Origin: Candidatus Coprocola pullicola
Lineage (GTDB): Bacteria > Bacillota > Clostridia > Lachnospirales > Anaerotignaceae
Length of the DNA: 32,725 nucleotides
Direction: 5' to 3'
Assembly (NCBI GenBank): GCA_018715395.1
Contig: DVLQ01000067.1
Coordinates: forward strand, 1 to 32,725
In this document: positions 22,552 to 32,303 of the stretch, one piece after another
Numbering within the stretch: position 1 is the stretch's first letter
Layout of the letters: every line of letters begins with the position of its first letter
Translations under genes and position numbers: made by a program
Notes under the pieces: model-generated
Told to the model about the DNA's origin: nothing
Database searches by the model: none
The model's input: the letters and a program-made list of their open reading frames with translations, nothing else

Positions 22552-25359
22552 CTATTGTATTTCGGGAAAAGGTTTTCCTTTTTTCATCATCTGATATTTT
22601 TGGGTATCTTTATTTTCTTTAAAATATTTCAAAAGCGTTTCATATCCCTTTTTACTTAATATTTTTCCATCTTCATAAATACATTGTAATTGATAAGCCC
22701 TTTGTAAAAATAAAATCCCTTGCTGTTGTTTTTTTAATGAAATATACAAGCTGCCCAATTTACTCATCAGCCTTCCATACGCCTTACTTTCTTTGCCTCT
22801 TATCTGTGCAAAAATTTCTACAGCCTCGTTCAACATATTCTCCGCCTCTTGGCTTTGGTTATCTTGTTTTAAAAGAATTTCTCCTGTTTTCAGTAATAGC
22901 TTTGCCAAAGGCAATCCTGATTGCCGGCTCTGTTTCATATACTCTATGACTTCTTTATAATACACGCTTGCCTGCTGCTTTTTTTTGAGTTTTTCTAAAA
23001 TATCTCCCATTCTTTGTACTCTTTCAAAATACATCTGATTTTTTGCGTTCTTTTTTTCAAACGCCATTTTCCATCTTTCGTAATATACAAAGGCTTGCGC
23101 TATATTTTGAACGGAAAAAAATAAATCTCCCATCAGCCCTAATAGCATACAATATTCTTCTGCGTTGACATCGCCGTATTCCTCTTGAAATTTGACAGCA
23201 TGGCTCAGCTTTTGAAAAGCCTTTTCATAATTTCCGCTCAAAAGATATAACACTGCTGATTTTCGCATTGTCTGTGCATACAATGTATTATCTTCTGTCA
23301 GTTTTTCTGCCTTTTCTAACCACTCAAAAGCCTTTTGATAATTCCCCCTTTGGGCATAAAAATCTCCTAACCCAACAGCAATTTCTAATGTTTGATTGTC
23401 TTTTTCTCCAAGGGTATCTTTTTTTTGTTCATAAAGATAAAGCAATTCTTTTTCTTCTTGTTCAGGACTTTTTTTGTTTTCTTGCTTTTTATTTTGTTGT
23501 TTTCTTTTCATTTCCCTTTGTAATTTTTCTGATTCCTTTTTTGCGGCTATCAAAAGAAAACCCTTTGTCATATTTTTCCATTCATCGTCTTCTTCTATTG
23601 CACAGCTTTGTTTTTTTTCCATGGCTTTTTCATAATAAGCCTTTGCTTTGACGCCATCTCCCAAATAAATATAACAACTTGCCAGCCAAAGTTCTATTTT
23701 GGCAGACAAAAATCTCTGCTGGTCTGTTTGTTCAAAATTCATTGCATATAGCTTTTCCCAACATTGAAGGGATATTGCATAGTCTTTGTTGCTAAAAGCG
23801 ATTCTTGCCAACAATTCTAAATTATTTTTATATCTTATGTTTTCTTCTCCCAATGTTTCTTCTTCAATGCCCACTATTTTCTGTAATATTTCAACTGCTT
23901 TTGTATGATTATTTGCTATAATATGCAGCCTTGCCAAATGAAGTAGTACTCTTGCATAATGAGGATGATTTTTACCAAACATATTTGCTTGGACATTCAC
24001 CGCTTCTTTGCAAAAAGAAATGGCCTGTTGCAAATTCTCTTGTTTGTGATATACTTCCGCCAACATTTCCAGATTTAATACATATGCTACATCTTGTGTT
24101 TCTTTTAGTTCCCTTCGTAGTTGCAGACTTTTTAATAAATATTGCTCTGCCATACTACTATCTTCTTTATGATTGTATACTCTTGCCATTGCCAGCATTG
24201 TATCAGCACAAGCAATGCTTTTTCCTTGATACAATTCATTTCTCATATCCAATGCCTTTTGATAGCATTTTATAGCTTGGTCGTATTCTCCCTTTTTATC
24301 CAAAATCGTCCCTTTGCTTAATAGACTCAGTACATATTGACCATGCTTTTCTCCTATCAACTGCCTTTTTAAATCCAAGGCTTTCTCATTTAACTGCATT
24401 GCTTTATCATATTGTTGCAATCCACAATAATCCATAGCCATATGATTTAAGCACTCTGCATAAAAAGTATGATACTCTCCCAAAAGATTTTTTACAATAG
24501 ACTGCACTTGCTGATGGATTTCCAAAGAACGTTCAAAGTTTTCTTTTTTAGCATACAACGCCGCTAGACTATTTAAGTTTGTTACATATTCCAAATGGCT
24601 TTCCGTCATAATTTTTCTTCTTATTTTCATAGCTTTTTCACAACAAGTCGTCGCCTTATCCAAAAGTCCCGCTTTTTCACAAACAGTCGCCATACGCAAA
24701 AGATTCATCATATAATATTGATTTTCTTCTCCTCTTTCCGTTTTTAAAATATCCAATGCCCTTTGCAATGCTTTTTCTGCCTTTTTAAAGTTGCCCTGTT
24801 TTTCGTAGGAACGTCCCAAACTGGTTAAAATATCCGCTAAATCTAACTTTGACACACTATTTAATCTTTGTCCCTTTAGCAATGCTTTATTGTGTAGTTC
24901 TATGGCTTTGTCATATTCTTTTACATCTTCATAAGCATTGCCCAGATTATATAAACTAGCTACATAATCTTCGTGACTTCTGCCCAATAGCCTATCTCTA
25001 ATTTCCAGAACCCGCTTTTGTAAAGAAAGCGCCTCTTGATATTTTGCCAAATTACTATATGTAATGGCTAAATTATTTAAAGTATCTCCGTAAGAACTAC
25101 ATTCTCCTCCAATTTCTTTTTTGAGTTTCGCCGCTTCTTTATAGTATGTTTGTGCTTTTTCATACATAGAAATATCATCATATGCAATCGCAAGATTGTT
25201 GACGTCCGTTGCATATTCCATTGTATTGCAATCATTATTTTCTTTATATAAATCATATATTTTTTTGCCTAAAGCAACGGCTTCCATATATTCGCCATTT
25301 TGATGTGCTTCTTGAAATTCTTTTCTTAATTTAATAATTTCTCCTATGTAAAAAGCCAT
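22552..25359 (-). CDS. Large TPR (kinesin-light-chain-like) repeat protein
   Basis: This 935-aa cytoplasmic protein consists almost wholly of tetratricopeptide repeats of about 42 residues, of the TPR_12/kinesin-light-chain type: LxNLAxxYxxxxxYxxAxxxYxxAxxLxK recurs from residue 45 to about 600. A charged linker follows near 605-650 (KRKQQNKKQENKKSPEQEEK), then a second block of repeats to the C-terminus. No enzymatic or DNA-binding domain and no signal peptide are seen. It starts about 30 bp after the recX stop; the SD (AAAGGA) is rather far from ATG 25359. It is placed between recX and rplU; function unknown, presumably a protein-interaction scaffold. Confidence 0.85.
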   Translation of the reverse strand: MAFYIGEIIKLRKEFQEAHQNGEYMEAVALGKKIYDLYKENNDCNTMEYATDVNNLAIAYDDISMYEKAQTYYKEAAKLKKEIGGECSSYGDTLNNLAITYSNLAKYQEALSLQKRVLEIRDRLLGRSHEDYVASLYNLGNAYEDVKEYDKAIELHNKALLKGQRLNSVSKLDLADILTSLGRSYEKQGNFKKAEKALQRALDILKTERGEENQYYMMNLLRMATVCEKAGLLDKATTCCEKAMKIRRKIMTESHLEYVTNLNSLAALYAKKENFERSLEIHQQVQSIVKNLLGEYHTFYAECLNHMAMDYCGLQQYDKAMQLNEKALDLKRQLIGEKHGQYVLSLLSKGTILDKKGEYDQAIKCYQKALDMRNELYQGKSIACADTMLAMARVYNHKEDSSMAEQYLLKSLQLRRELKETQDVAYVLNLEMLAEVYHKQENLQQAISFCKEAVNVQANMFGKNHPHYARVLLHLARLHIIANNHTKAVEILQKIVGIEEETLGEENIRYKNNLELLARIAFSNKDYAISLQCWEKLYAMNFEQTDQQRFLSAKIELWLASCYIYLGDGVKAKAYYEKAMEKKQSCAIEEDDEWKNMTKGFLLIAAKKESEKLQREMKRKQQNKKQENKKSPEQEEKELLYLYEQKKDTLGEKDNQTLEIAVGLGDFYAQRGNYQKAFEWLEKAEKLTEDNTLYAQTMRKSAVLYLLSGNYEKAFQKLSHAVKFQEEYGDVNAEEYCMLLGLMGDLFFSVQNIAQAFVYYERWKMAFEKKNAKNQMYFERVQRMGDILEKLKKKQQASVYYKEVIEYMKQSRQSGLPLAKLLLKTGEILLKQDNQSQEAENMLNEAVEIFAQIRGKESKAYGRLMSKLGSLYISLKKQQQGILFLQRAYQLQCIYEDGKILSKKGYETLLKYFKENKDTQKYQMMKKGKPFPEIQ

Positions 25360-25390
25360 AGCTTCATCAAATCCTTTCAGCTTTCACCAT

Positions 25391-26014
25391 TTATTCTTCT
25401 TTTTGTTCAATATACGCAAAGGCTTCTTTTATTATATCATAGGAATATCCTCTTCGCTGTAAAAATCCAAGCAATCTTTTTTTCTCTTTTTCGTTAATAT
25501 CGTCTAAAGAAAAGCATTTTTTTTCCAACAATCTGATAGCATCGCCCAATTCATCTATCTGCATTTTCTCTAATGTTTTATCAATAATACTGTCTGCAAT
25601 TCCCTTTTGGCGCAACTCCATTTTTAAAGCATATTTACCTCTTGGATTAAATCGTATTCTTTCTTTTATATAGCTTTCACAATATTTTTCATCTTCTATA
25701 TATTGATATTTCTTTAAAAATTCCATGACTCTTTCTATTACATTTTCTGAAAATCCTTTTTCATGTAATTTTTTAAAAACCTCTTTTTCTGTTCTCATTT
25801 TATAGTCAATATAGTGCAATGCTGTATCTTGTGCCTGAATATAAACCAATTCATTTTGTATATAGTCATATTTTTCTTTTGAAATTTCATTTCCTTCTTT
25901 TAGCTTAAAATAAATAATATCCTCCATAATCAATCCAAAAGCAAAAGAACCATCTATGAACACATTATATCGTTGCGGATGATACACTTGCTGTGTAATT
26001 GCTGTCACTTTCAC
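25391..26014 (-). CDS. recX: RecX regulatory protein
   Basis: This 207-aa RecX regulator binds RecA filaments and limits recombination. It shows three-helix repeats: YKMRTEKEVFKKLHEKGFSENVIERVMEFL, YIKERIRFNPRGKYALKMELRQKGI and KKRLLGFLQRRGYSYDIIKEAF. GTG 26014 is the start, with GGGAGAGG six bases upstream. It is separated from recA by a lipoprotein gene and a terminator, so it probably is not simply co-transcribed with recA. Confidence 0.92.
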   Translation of the reverse strand: MKVTAITQQVYHPQRYNVFIDGSFAFGLIMEDIIYFKLKEGNEISKEKYDYIQNELVYIQAQDTALHYIDYKMRTEKEVFKKLHEKGFSENVIERVMEFLKKYQYIEDEKYCESYIKERIRFNPRGKYALKMELRQKGIADSIIDKTLEKMQIDELGDAIRLLEKKCFSLDDINEKEKKRLLGFLQRRGYSYDIIKEAFAYIEQKEE

Positions 26015-26035
26015 AAAAATCCTCTCCCTAAATAT

Positions 26036-26063
26036 AATAAAAAGCAGGAGTTTTCCCCTGCTT
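26036..26063 (-). terminator. Terminator after the lipoprotein gene (end of recA unit)
   Basis: On the minus strand AAGCAGG (26063-26057) pairs with CCTGCTT (26048-26042), followed by a TTTATT tract. It lies 30 bp past the lipoprotein stop and just upstream of recX. Confidence 0.75.
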
Positions 26064-26091
26064 AAACTCTATTTATCATTTCTGTATTTTG

Positions 26092-26643
26092 TCACTCTTT
26101 TGGCAATGAAAAATTTATATAATAGGTATTGCCTATAAAATTGTCGTCCCACATTTCAAAATATTTCATTTGATAAGTATAGACGTCCTTTGGCACAATA
26201 AAAACCAAATTTCCTGTTCTGCTTTCCCCATATTTTAAGCTGTATTCATCCGGAAGCTGCTCATCATAAAATTGATATTCGGGAAAAGTAGTTTCTCCTT
26301 CCAACGCTTCCCAAGTTAATTCAAAATCATCACAAAACATAGGAATGGAATCAAAATCTTCAAATGTATTTTTTATTGTAACATTAACAATAGCAAATTG
26401 ATGCTCGCTATTTTCAGGTACATATCCTTCAATTTCCTCTGCCGCTGTTACCTGATTAATCGTAACATCAAAAAATGCTGTTTGTGCAGTCTGACCTTGT
26501 TCATATACAAGTTCCTCTCCATATTCTCTGCCATTTGCCTTCCATTGTGTAGATACTTCTTTTAACACTTCTTTTGTACCTTGACACCCTGTCACAAAAA
26601 AACAAAAAAAAATCATACTCAGAAGCAGTATTGCCCTTTTCAT
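26092..26643 (-). CDS. DUF4352-like lipoprotein
   Basis: This 183-aa protein has a lipoprotein signal peptide: basic MKR, hydrophobic LLLSMIFFCFF and lipobox VTGC with C20, so it is anchored on the outer face of the membrane. The mature part looks like the immunoglobulin-like DUF4352 domain (TVTIN..., HQFAIVNVTIKNTFED, ...GNLVFIVPKD), common in Gram-positive lipoproteins of unknown role. It is 35 bp downstream of recA, apparently co-transcribed, which is an unusual neighbour for recA. Confidence 0.8.
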   Translation of the reverse strand: MKRAILLLSMIFFCFFVTGCQGTKEVLKEVSTQWKANGREYGEELVYEQGQTAQTAFFDVTINQVTAAEEIEGYVPENSEHQFAIVNVTIKNTFEDFDSIPMFCDDFELTWEALEGETTFPEYQFYDEQLPDEYSLKYGESRTGNLVFIVPKDVYTYQMKYFEMWDDNFIGNTYYINFSLPKE

Positions 26644-26678
26644 ATCCCCTCACCAACACTTTCTATGCTCAAAACCTG

Positions 26679-27833
26679 TTAAAATTCTTCTTCTATTTCT
26701 GTTTTTGTTTCTTGCAGTGTTTCTTTTTCTTCTATATCCATCTCCATATCCTCTGGTAATCCATTTATTTGTTCTTCCTCCACAATCACAGGCTGACCAC
26801 TTACCGGCAGGTTATAGTATTTGCGTACTTCTGTTTCAATTTCATGGCATATTTCAGGATGTTCTTTCAAATATGTTTTGGCATTTTCACGTCCTTGACC
26901 AATGCGTGTTTCTTTGTAAGAATACCATGCTCCGCTTTTATTGATAACATCAATATCCACTGCCAAGTCTAATATATCTCCTTCTTTGGAAACACCTTGT
27001 CCATACATAATGTCAAATTCTGCTGATTTAAAAGGAGGCGCTACTTTATTTTTTGCAATTTTTACTTTTGTTCGATTGCCAATTACAGTATCGCCTTGTT
27101 TTAAAGCGTCTGCTTTTCTAATATCAATACGAACAGAAGCATAAAATTTCAATGCTCTGCCGCCTGTTGTTGTTTCAGGATTTCCAAATGTCATGCCAAT
27201 TTTTTCACGAAGCTGATTGATAAATATCACAGAGCATTTTGACTTATTGGTAATACCTGTTAATTTTCTCAATGCCTGCGACATCAGCCTTGCCTGCAAG
27301 CCCATATGAGAATCGCCCATTTCTCCTTGTATTTCCGCCCTTGGCACAAGAGCCGCTACAGAGTCTACAATCACAATATCAATAGCGCCGCTTCTTACCA
27401 TTGTTTCTGCAATTTCAAGGGCTTGTTCTCCATCATCAGGCTGAGAAATATATAAATTGTCAATATCCACTCCCAATGCCTTTGCATATACAGGGTCCAT
27501 AGCGTGTTCTGCATCAATATAGCCTGCAATACCGCCCTGCTTTTGCACCTCTGCTACCATATGCAATGCCATTGTTGTCTTACCCGAGGATTCCGGACCA
27601 TATACTTCTATGATTCTGCCCTTTGGAATACCGCCTACTCCCAAAGCAATATCCAAGCTTAAAGAACCTGTAGGAATCACTTCTACACTCATTTTTGCAG
27701 AGCTGTCTCCTAATTTCATCACTGCGCCTTTTCCAAATTGTTTTTCAATATACGTTAAAGCCGCCTCCAAAGCTTTTTGTTTATCTTCCGGCTTTACTTC
27801 CTCAAATTTTTTTGCACCTTTTTTCTCCGCCAT
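26679..27833 (-). CDS. recA: Recombinase RecA
   Basis: The 384-aa strand-exchange protein shows Walker [10 protein letters not shown] (79-87), Walker [10 protein letters not shown], the L2 loop region [25 protein letters not shown] and a long acidic C-terminus. ATG 27833 has AAAGGTGG upstream; an in-frame start at 27866 would lie in the SOS box region. A LexA-type box and sigma-A promoter precede it. It is preceded by cinA and a DMT transporter gene and followed by a lipoprotein gene. Confidence 0.98.
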   Translation of the reverse strand: MAEKKGAKKFEEVKPEDKQKALEAALTYIEKQFGKGAVMKLGDSSAKMSVEVIPTGSLSLDIALGVGGIPKGRIIEVYGPESSGKTTMALHMVAEVQKQGGIAGYIDAEHAMDPVYAKALGVDIDNLYISQPDDGEQALEIAETMVRSGAIDIVIVDSVAALVPRAEIQGEMGDSHMGLQARLMSQALRKLTGITNKSKCSVIFINQLREKIGMTFGNPETTTGGRALKFYASVRIDIRKADALKQGDTVIGNRTKVKIAKNKVAPPFKSAEFDIMYGQGVSKEGDILDLAVDIDVINKSGAWYSYKETRIGQGRENAKTYLKEHPEICHEIETEVRKYYNLPVSGQPVIVEEEQINGLPEDMEMDIEEKETLQETKTEIEEEF

Positions 27834-27866
27834 GTTATAGAACCACCTTTCTAAAAAATATGTCAA

Positions 27867-27880
27867 CGAACTTATGTTCT
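27867..27880. promoter_or_regulatory. LexA/DinR (SOS) box of recA
   Basis: On the minus strand AGAACATAAGTTCG contains GAAC-N4-GTTC, the Firmicutes LexA box. It starts two bases downstream of the -10 hexamer (27887-27882), so LexA would block transcription initiation. Confidence 0.85.
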
Positions 27881-27881
27881 A

Positions 27882-27910
27882 ATTATATAATATTTGTATC
27901 ATTTCGTCAA
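27882..27910 (-). promoter_or_regulatory. Promoter of recA
   Basis: TTGACG (27910-27905) and TATAAT (27887-27882) are spaced by 17 bp on the minus strand. The -35 overlaps the 3' end of the transporter gene, and the SOS box follows the -10. Confidence 0.85.
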
Positions 27911-28785
27911 CTACTGTTTTTTGTTATTTTTTGTTTTGGCTCTATTTCTGTCAAAACCACTGCAAAAAATATAATGATACAGCCAATATAACCTCTCAAT
28001 GGCAGTCTTTCTCTATAAAACACTGCCGCCGCCAAAGATGCAAAAACAGCTTCTGTAGTCAATAATATTGCCGCTTTAGAAGCAGTTGTATATTTCTGTC
28101 CCACAGACTGCAAAACAAAATAAACCCCTGTACAAAAAATACCTAATAGAAAAAAATGTCCTATTGCCGGCAATGTCATATCTGGTAGGGGTTGTCTTTG
28201 CAACACAGCAACAAATAACGCCAATATCAATACAATCAGATGTTCTACCAATGCTAAATGAAGCGCATCTCCCCTTTGCAGAAATTTTCCTATCAATGCC
28301 ATTTGGAAAGCAAATGCTACAGAAGCGCCAAAGGATAACAATGCTCCAAAACCGCCTTTTATATCTCCCGTAACAGAAAGCAATGCAACTCCAACCAATG
28401 TCATACCTGCTGTAATAAAACAAATGCCATTTGGTCTTTTATGAAATATTCCCCAGAGTATAAAAGGTACAATCACTGCTGTAAGCGTACTCAAAAAAGC
28501 ATTGACAGAAGGCGTTGTATATTGCAGTCCTATTGTCATTAACGCAAAAAGCAAAAATAAAAAAAATCCCAGTATACTCCCGGCCTTCCATTCATCCTTT
28601 GTAATCTTTTTTAATTCTTTTAAATAAAAAGCGTATAATACCATTGTTGCAGTAAAAAAACGTCCTACAATGATTTGAAAAGGAGTAAACTCCCATTCCA
28701 AAAGGTATTTCATAGATATAAAGCCTAATCCGCCTATCATAGCTGCCAGCAGTAAAAACAAATCCCCCTTACGCTCTTTTGTCAT
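27907..28785 (-). CDS. EamA-type DMT superfamily transporter
   Basis: This 292-aa membrane protein has about ten hydrophobic helices in two EamA repeats (5-135 and 150-285), each with the usual PxxA/GxxF pattern (EFTPFQIIVGRFF; YTTASKAAILLTTEAVFASLAA). The substrate is unknown; relatives export metabolites. ATG 28785 overlaps the cinA stop (ATGA), so it is translationally coupled to cinA; an ATG at 28809 would overlap further and lacks an SD. Its insertion between cinA and recA is unusual because these genes are normally adjacent. Confidence 0.85.
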   Translation of the reverse strand: MTKERKGDLFLLLAAMIGGLGFISMKYLLEWEFTPFQIIVGRFFTATMVLYAFYLKELKKITKDEWKAGSILGFFLFLLFALMTIGLQYTTPSVNAFLSTLTAVIVPFILWGIFHKRPNGICFITAGMTLVGVALLSVTGDIKGGFGALLSFGASVAFAFQMALIGKFLQRGDALHLALVEHLIVLILALFVAVLQRQPLPDMTLPAIGHFFLLGIFCTGVYFVLQSVGQKYTTASKAAILLTTEAVFASLAAAVFYRERLPLRGYIGCIIIFFAVVLTEIEPKQKITKNSS

Positions 28786-30014
28786 TTCAGCAATTCCCTT
28801 CTCAGCCAATCCAACGCTGTATAAACAGCACGTGTACGAATCTTTTCACGATTTCCTACAAAATGACATTGCTTTACCTGCGTCACACCATCTATTGTTA
28901 AACCAATGTATACCAACCCCACCGGCTTGTTTTCCTCTGCTCCATTGGGTCCGGCAATTCCCGTTGTTGCCAGACCAATTTCTGTACCGGCAGTATTGGC
29001 TGCTCCTTCTGCCATCTCTTTTGCCGTTTCTGCACTAACAGCACCATATTTTTGTAATGTTTCCTGTTTCACTCCAAGCCTTTTTTGTTTTGCTTCATTA
29101 GAATATGTTACAGTACCATCTAAAAATACAGAAGAGATTCCCGGATATTCCACCAGTGCAGAGGCAAGGGCTCCTCCTGTACAGGATTCTGCTGTAGCAA
29201 TGGTTTTTGCTTTTTTTAATAGCAGCTGTGCCGTAACAGTCTGCATATTCGTTTCGCCTTCTGCATAAATATCATGACCAAAACGGTTATAAATTTCCTC
29301 TGCTACAGGAGCAATCATACTTTGTGCTTCTTGCTTTGTTTTCGCCTTTGCAGTAATACGTAATATGGATTCGGCGTCTTTTGCATAAGGCGCAATAGTA
29401 GGATTGGTCTGAGCGTCAATCAAATCTTTTACTTTTGTTTCCATGGCGCTTTCTCCTACTCCTGCAATACGCAATATACGAGATACAAATGTATATTCTT
29501 GACGTTTTTGTAAATATGGCTTTACTTGGTTTTCAAACATAGGAACCGTTTCTTTTGGAGGTCCGGGAAGCATAATCATTATTTTTTGATTTTTTTCTAT
29601 AATAATACCGGGTGCCGTTCCATTATCATTGTAAAGAACGGTACTGTTTTTTGGAACAAATGCTTGTTTTTTGTTGTTTTGTGTCATTTCTCTTCCTGTT
29701 TTTTGAAAATATTTTTGTATTCTTTTGAATGCTCTTTCATCAAGTACCAATTCCTCTTGAAAATATTTTGCACCTGTTTCTTTTGTCAAATCATCTTCTG
29801 TAGGTCCAAGCCCCCCTGTTGTAATAATCAAATCAGCTCTGGAAAAAGCATGAAACAATGTATTTTCCAATCTTTTGGGATTATCTCCCACTACTGTTTG
29901 ATAATGCACATCAATACCCAATTCTGCCAATTCCAACGCCAAATACTGCGCATTTGTATTTAGAATATCTCCTAATAATATTTCTGTACCAACTGCAATA
30001 ATTTCTGCCTGCAC
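28782..30014 (-). CDS. cinA: CinA: competence/damage-inducible protein, NMN deamidase
   Basis: The 410-aa protein has the N-terminal MoaB/MoeA-like domain (1-165: VGTEILLGDILNTNAQYL, TTGGLGPTEDD) and the C-terminal CinA domain (about 250-405) with TAESCTGG, the nicotinamide-nucleotide amidase active site, and ATTGIAGPNG. GTG 30014 is the start, with AAGGAGG eight bases upstream. It is downstream of pgsA after a terminator and has its own promoter. Confidence 0.95.
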   Translation of the reverse strand: MQAEIIAVGTEILLGDILNTNAQYLALELAELGIDVHYQTVVGDNPKRLENTLFHAFSRADLIITTGGLGPTEDDLTKETGAKYFQEELVLDERAFKRIQKYFQKTGREMTQNNKKQAFVPKNSTVLYNDNGTAPGIIIEKNQKIMIMLPGPPKETVPMFENQVKPYLQKRQEYTFVSRILRIAGVGESAMETKVKDLIDAQTNPTIAPYAKDAESILRITAKAKTKQEAQSMIAPVAEEIYNRFGHDIYAEGETNMQTVTAQLLLKKAKTIATAESCTGGALASALVEYPGISSVFLDGTVTYSNEAKQKRLGVKQETLQKYGAVSAETAKEMAEGAANTAGTEIGLATTGIAGPNGAEENKPVGLVYIGLTIDGVTQVKQCHFVGNREKIRTRAVYTALDWLRRELLK

Positions 30015-30043
30015 AAAAAAGACCTCCTTTTACATGATATAAA

Positions 30044-30072
30044 GTTATATTCAGTAAACCATTTTCAAACAA
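30044..30072 (-). promoter_or_regulatory. Candidate promoter of cinA
   Basis: TTGTTT (30072-30067), a 17-bp spacer and TATAAC (30049-30044) lie upstream of the cinA start on the minus strand. The intergenic region is otherwise AT-rich with no structure noted, and the pgsA terminator lies further upstream. Confidence 0.55.
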
Positions 30073-30160
30073 AAAATCCCAAAAAAACATTCTTAACAAC
30101 ACTTTATTTGTATTTATAAATTTACATAAAAATAGTATTTACAAAAATAAAATTTTTAGA

Positions 30161-30190
30161 AAAAGCCGACAAATCTATTTTGCCGACTTT
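30161..30190 (-). terminator. Terminator after pgsA
   Basis: On the minus strand AAAAGTCGGCAAA pairs with TTTGTCGGCTTTT around a short loop (two G-U pairs), followed by T residues. It begins six bases past the pgsA stop. Confidence 0.8.
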
Positions 30191-30195
30191 TACTT

Positions 30196-30741
30196 TTATC
30201 CTTTCAAAACCGCTTTGTTTTTTACAATATAATCAACACCTGATACAATGGTAAAAAATACCGCTAATGCCACTAATATTGTTTCTATCACATTCATAAC
30301 GCTTGCTTGTATTTGTAATAGTACTACAATAATCATAATCATTTGTGTTGTTGTTTTGAGCTTTCCCCACCAACTGGCCGCCATCACAATATTGGCTTGC
30401 ATAGCCAATGTTCTAAATCCGGTAATGGCAAATTCTCTGCTCAATATAATCACAACTACCCATGCCGGCAAATCTCCCAACTCTACCATGGATACCAATG
30501 CAGAACAAACCAATAATTTGTCTGCCAAAGGATCCATAAATTTTCCAAAATTGGTTATCATATTTCTGCTTCTTGCAATATAACCGTCCAAAAAATCGGT
30601 AATAGAAGCTGCAATAAAAATACCTACTGCAATGTATCTATTGACAGGCTCTGCTATCAAAGGAGATAATAACAGTACTAAAAAAACAGGTATCAGCACC
30701 ACGCGTAATGTTGTGAGTTTATTGGCAAGATTCATCTGCAT
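30196..30741 (-). CDS. pgsA: CDP-diacylglycerol-glycerol-3-phosphate 3-phosphatidyltransferase
   Basis: This 181-aa membrane enzyme makes phosphatidylglycerol-phosphate. The CDP-alcohol phosphotransferase motif D-G-x2-A-R-x8-G-x3-D-x3-D is seen in DFLDGYIARSRN...GKFMDPLADK. About six hydrophobic helices cover the protein. ATG 30741 has GAGAGG seven bases upstream; ATG 30756 has no SD. It overlaps the rimO 3' end by 23 bp. Confidence 0.94.
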   Translation of the reverse strand: MQMNLANKLTTLRVVLIPVFLVLLLSPLIAEPVNRYIAVGIFIAASITDFLDGYIARSRNMITNFGKFMDPLADKLLVCSALVSMVELGDLPAWVVVIILSREFAITGFRTLAMQANIVMAASWWGKLKTTTQMIMIIVVLLQIQASVMNVIETILVALAVFFTIVSGVDYIVKNKAVLKG

Positions 30742-32077
30742 ACAACACCTCTCCAATCAAATCATAATCGCTTGCTTCTTTTATCAGCACAGAAACGATT
30801 TCTCCCGAAAGCAGTTCTTTTTCAGAAGAAAAAAATACCAGTCCGTCAATATCAGGAGCATCTTTTTTAGTTCTTCCGCAATAAATGTCTTCTTGAGGCA
30901 ATTTTCCTTCCACCAATACTTCTTTTATGGCGCCGATTTCTTTTTCACAATTTTGTGCTGAAATTGTTTTTTGCATCTGCATGATTGTATCTTTTCTTTT
31001 TTCTTTCATCTCTTCTTCTATTTGATTGTGCATATTTGCCGCCGGTGTTCCTTCTTCTTGAGAATAAGTAAAAACTCCCAACCTATCAAAACGCATTTCT
31101 TTTGTAAACTTTAGTAAATCTTCAAATTCCTGCTGTGTTTCTCCGGGAAAACCTACAATAAATGTGGTACGAATGGCTATATCTTCCATAGCCTGTCGCA
31201 ATTTTTGAATTTTTTGTTTTAAAATGGCTTGTGTGCTTTTTCTGCCCATTCTTTTTAATACTTCATCATTGCTGTGCTGTATGGGCAAATCAATATAATG
31301 ACATATTTTAGGCTCACTTGCCATTACTTCAATGGTTTCTTCTGTCAATGTTTCAGGATAGCAGTACAAAAGACGTATCCATTGAATGCCTTCTACTTTA
31401 CACAGCTCTTTTAATAGCGTAGGAAGTCTTATTTCACCATACAAATCTCTTCCATAGATAGAAGTATCCTGTGCTACCAAAACAAGCTCTTTTACCCCTT
31501 GCTGTGCCAATAGCTTTGTTTCTTCTACCAGGCTTTCTATAGAACGGCTTCTATGTTTTCCTCTCATTTTGGGAATCACACAATAAGTACAATGATTGTC
31601 ACAGCCTTCTGAAATCTTTAAATATGCATAATATCCTGCAGTAGAGAGTATTCTCAGCTTCCCGTTTTCTTCTGTCATAGGCTGATTAATATCGGCTAAT
31701 TGTTTCATTGCTTTTTCGCCTTGCAAAATACGCTTTGCAATTTCCGCTATTTCTTCATATGCCGTTGTACCAAGGATTGCATCTACTTCCGGCATTTCTT
31801 CAAACATTTCTTTTTCATACCTTTGTCCCAAACAGCCTGCCACAATCAATCCTTTACAACGACCTGTTTTTTTATATTCTGCCATTTCCAAAATGGTTTC
31901 AATACTTTCTTGTAAAGCATCTTTTATAAAACAACAGGTGTTTACTACAATCAAATCCGCTTCTGCTTCTTCTGTCACAATGGTTAATCCATTTTTAGAC
32001 AATATTCCAAGCATAACCTCACTATCTACTCTGTTTTTATCACATCCAAGAGAGGTAAATGCAACTGTTGCTTTCAT
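30719..32077 (-). CDS. rimO: Ribosomal protein S12 methylthiotransferase RimO
   Basis: The radical-SAM enzyme methylthiolates S12 Asp. In the 452-aa product the N-terminal UPF0004 domain shows cysteines in SLGCDKN, NTCCFI and AGCLGQR, and the radical-SAM cluster is GCDNHCTYC (CxxxCxxC), with IRTTFIVGFPGET as a SAM-site strand and a C-terminal TRAM domain. I set the start at ATG 32077, seven bases after AGGAGG; the frame continues upstream to 32203 without an SD. It heads the rimO-pgsA unit. Confidence 0.94.
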   Translation of the reverse strand: MKATVAFTSLGCDKNRVDSEVMLGILSKNGLTIVTEEAEADLIVVNTCCFIKDALQESIETILEMAEYKKTGRCKGLIVAGCLGQRYEKEMFEEMPEVDAILGTTAYEEIAEIAKRILQGEKAMKQLADINQPMTEENGKLRILSTAGYYAYLKISEGCDNHCTYCVIPKMRGKHRSRSIESLVEETKLLAQQGVKELVLVAQDTSIYGRDLYGEIRLPTLLKELCKVEGIQWIRLLYCYPETLTEETIEVMASEPKICHYIDLPIQHSNDEVLKRMGRKSTQAILKQKIQKLRQAMEDIAIRTTFIVGFPGETQQEFEDLLKFTKEMRFDRLGVFTYSQEEGTPAANMHNQIEEEMKEKRKDTIMQMQKTISAQNCEKEIGAIKEVLVEGKLPQEDIYCGRTKKDAPDIDGLVFFSSEKELLSGEIVSVLIKEASDYDLIGEVLYADESCQ

Positions 32078-32303
32078 TCCATATCCTCCTAAATTCTTTT
32101 TTGATTCTATCACATTAAAATGATATAGACAACAGCTCTTTATTGAAAGCACAACAAAAACATTTTTTCCAAAAAAGGTGCTGTTTCTATGCATAAATAT
32201 CAAAATTATTTCTAAAGATTTTACTATTTCCTGTCCGCATTCCCTTTATCACTATGGAAAATATAAACATCAAAAATATATTTGTGGTAAATACTGCCAT
32301 TCC
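32078..32303. other. Gene-free region upstream of rimO
   Basis: This AT-rich stretch contains no gene with an RBS. The end near 32,290 (GTAAATACTGCCATTCCTTTACTTT) is similar to the unit edges of the tandem array that follows, so it may be a decayed first copy. Confidence 0.6.
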
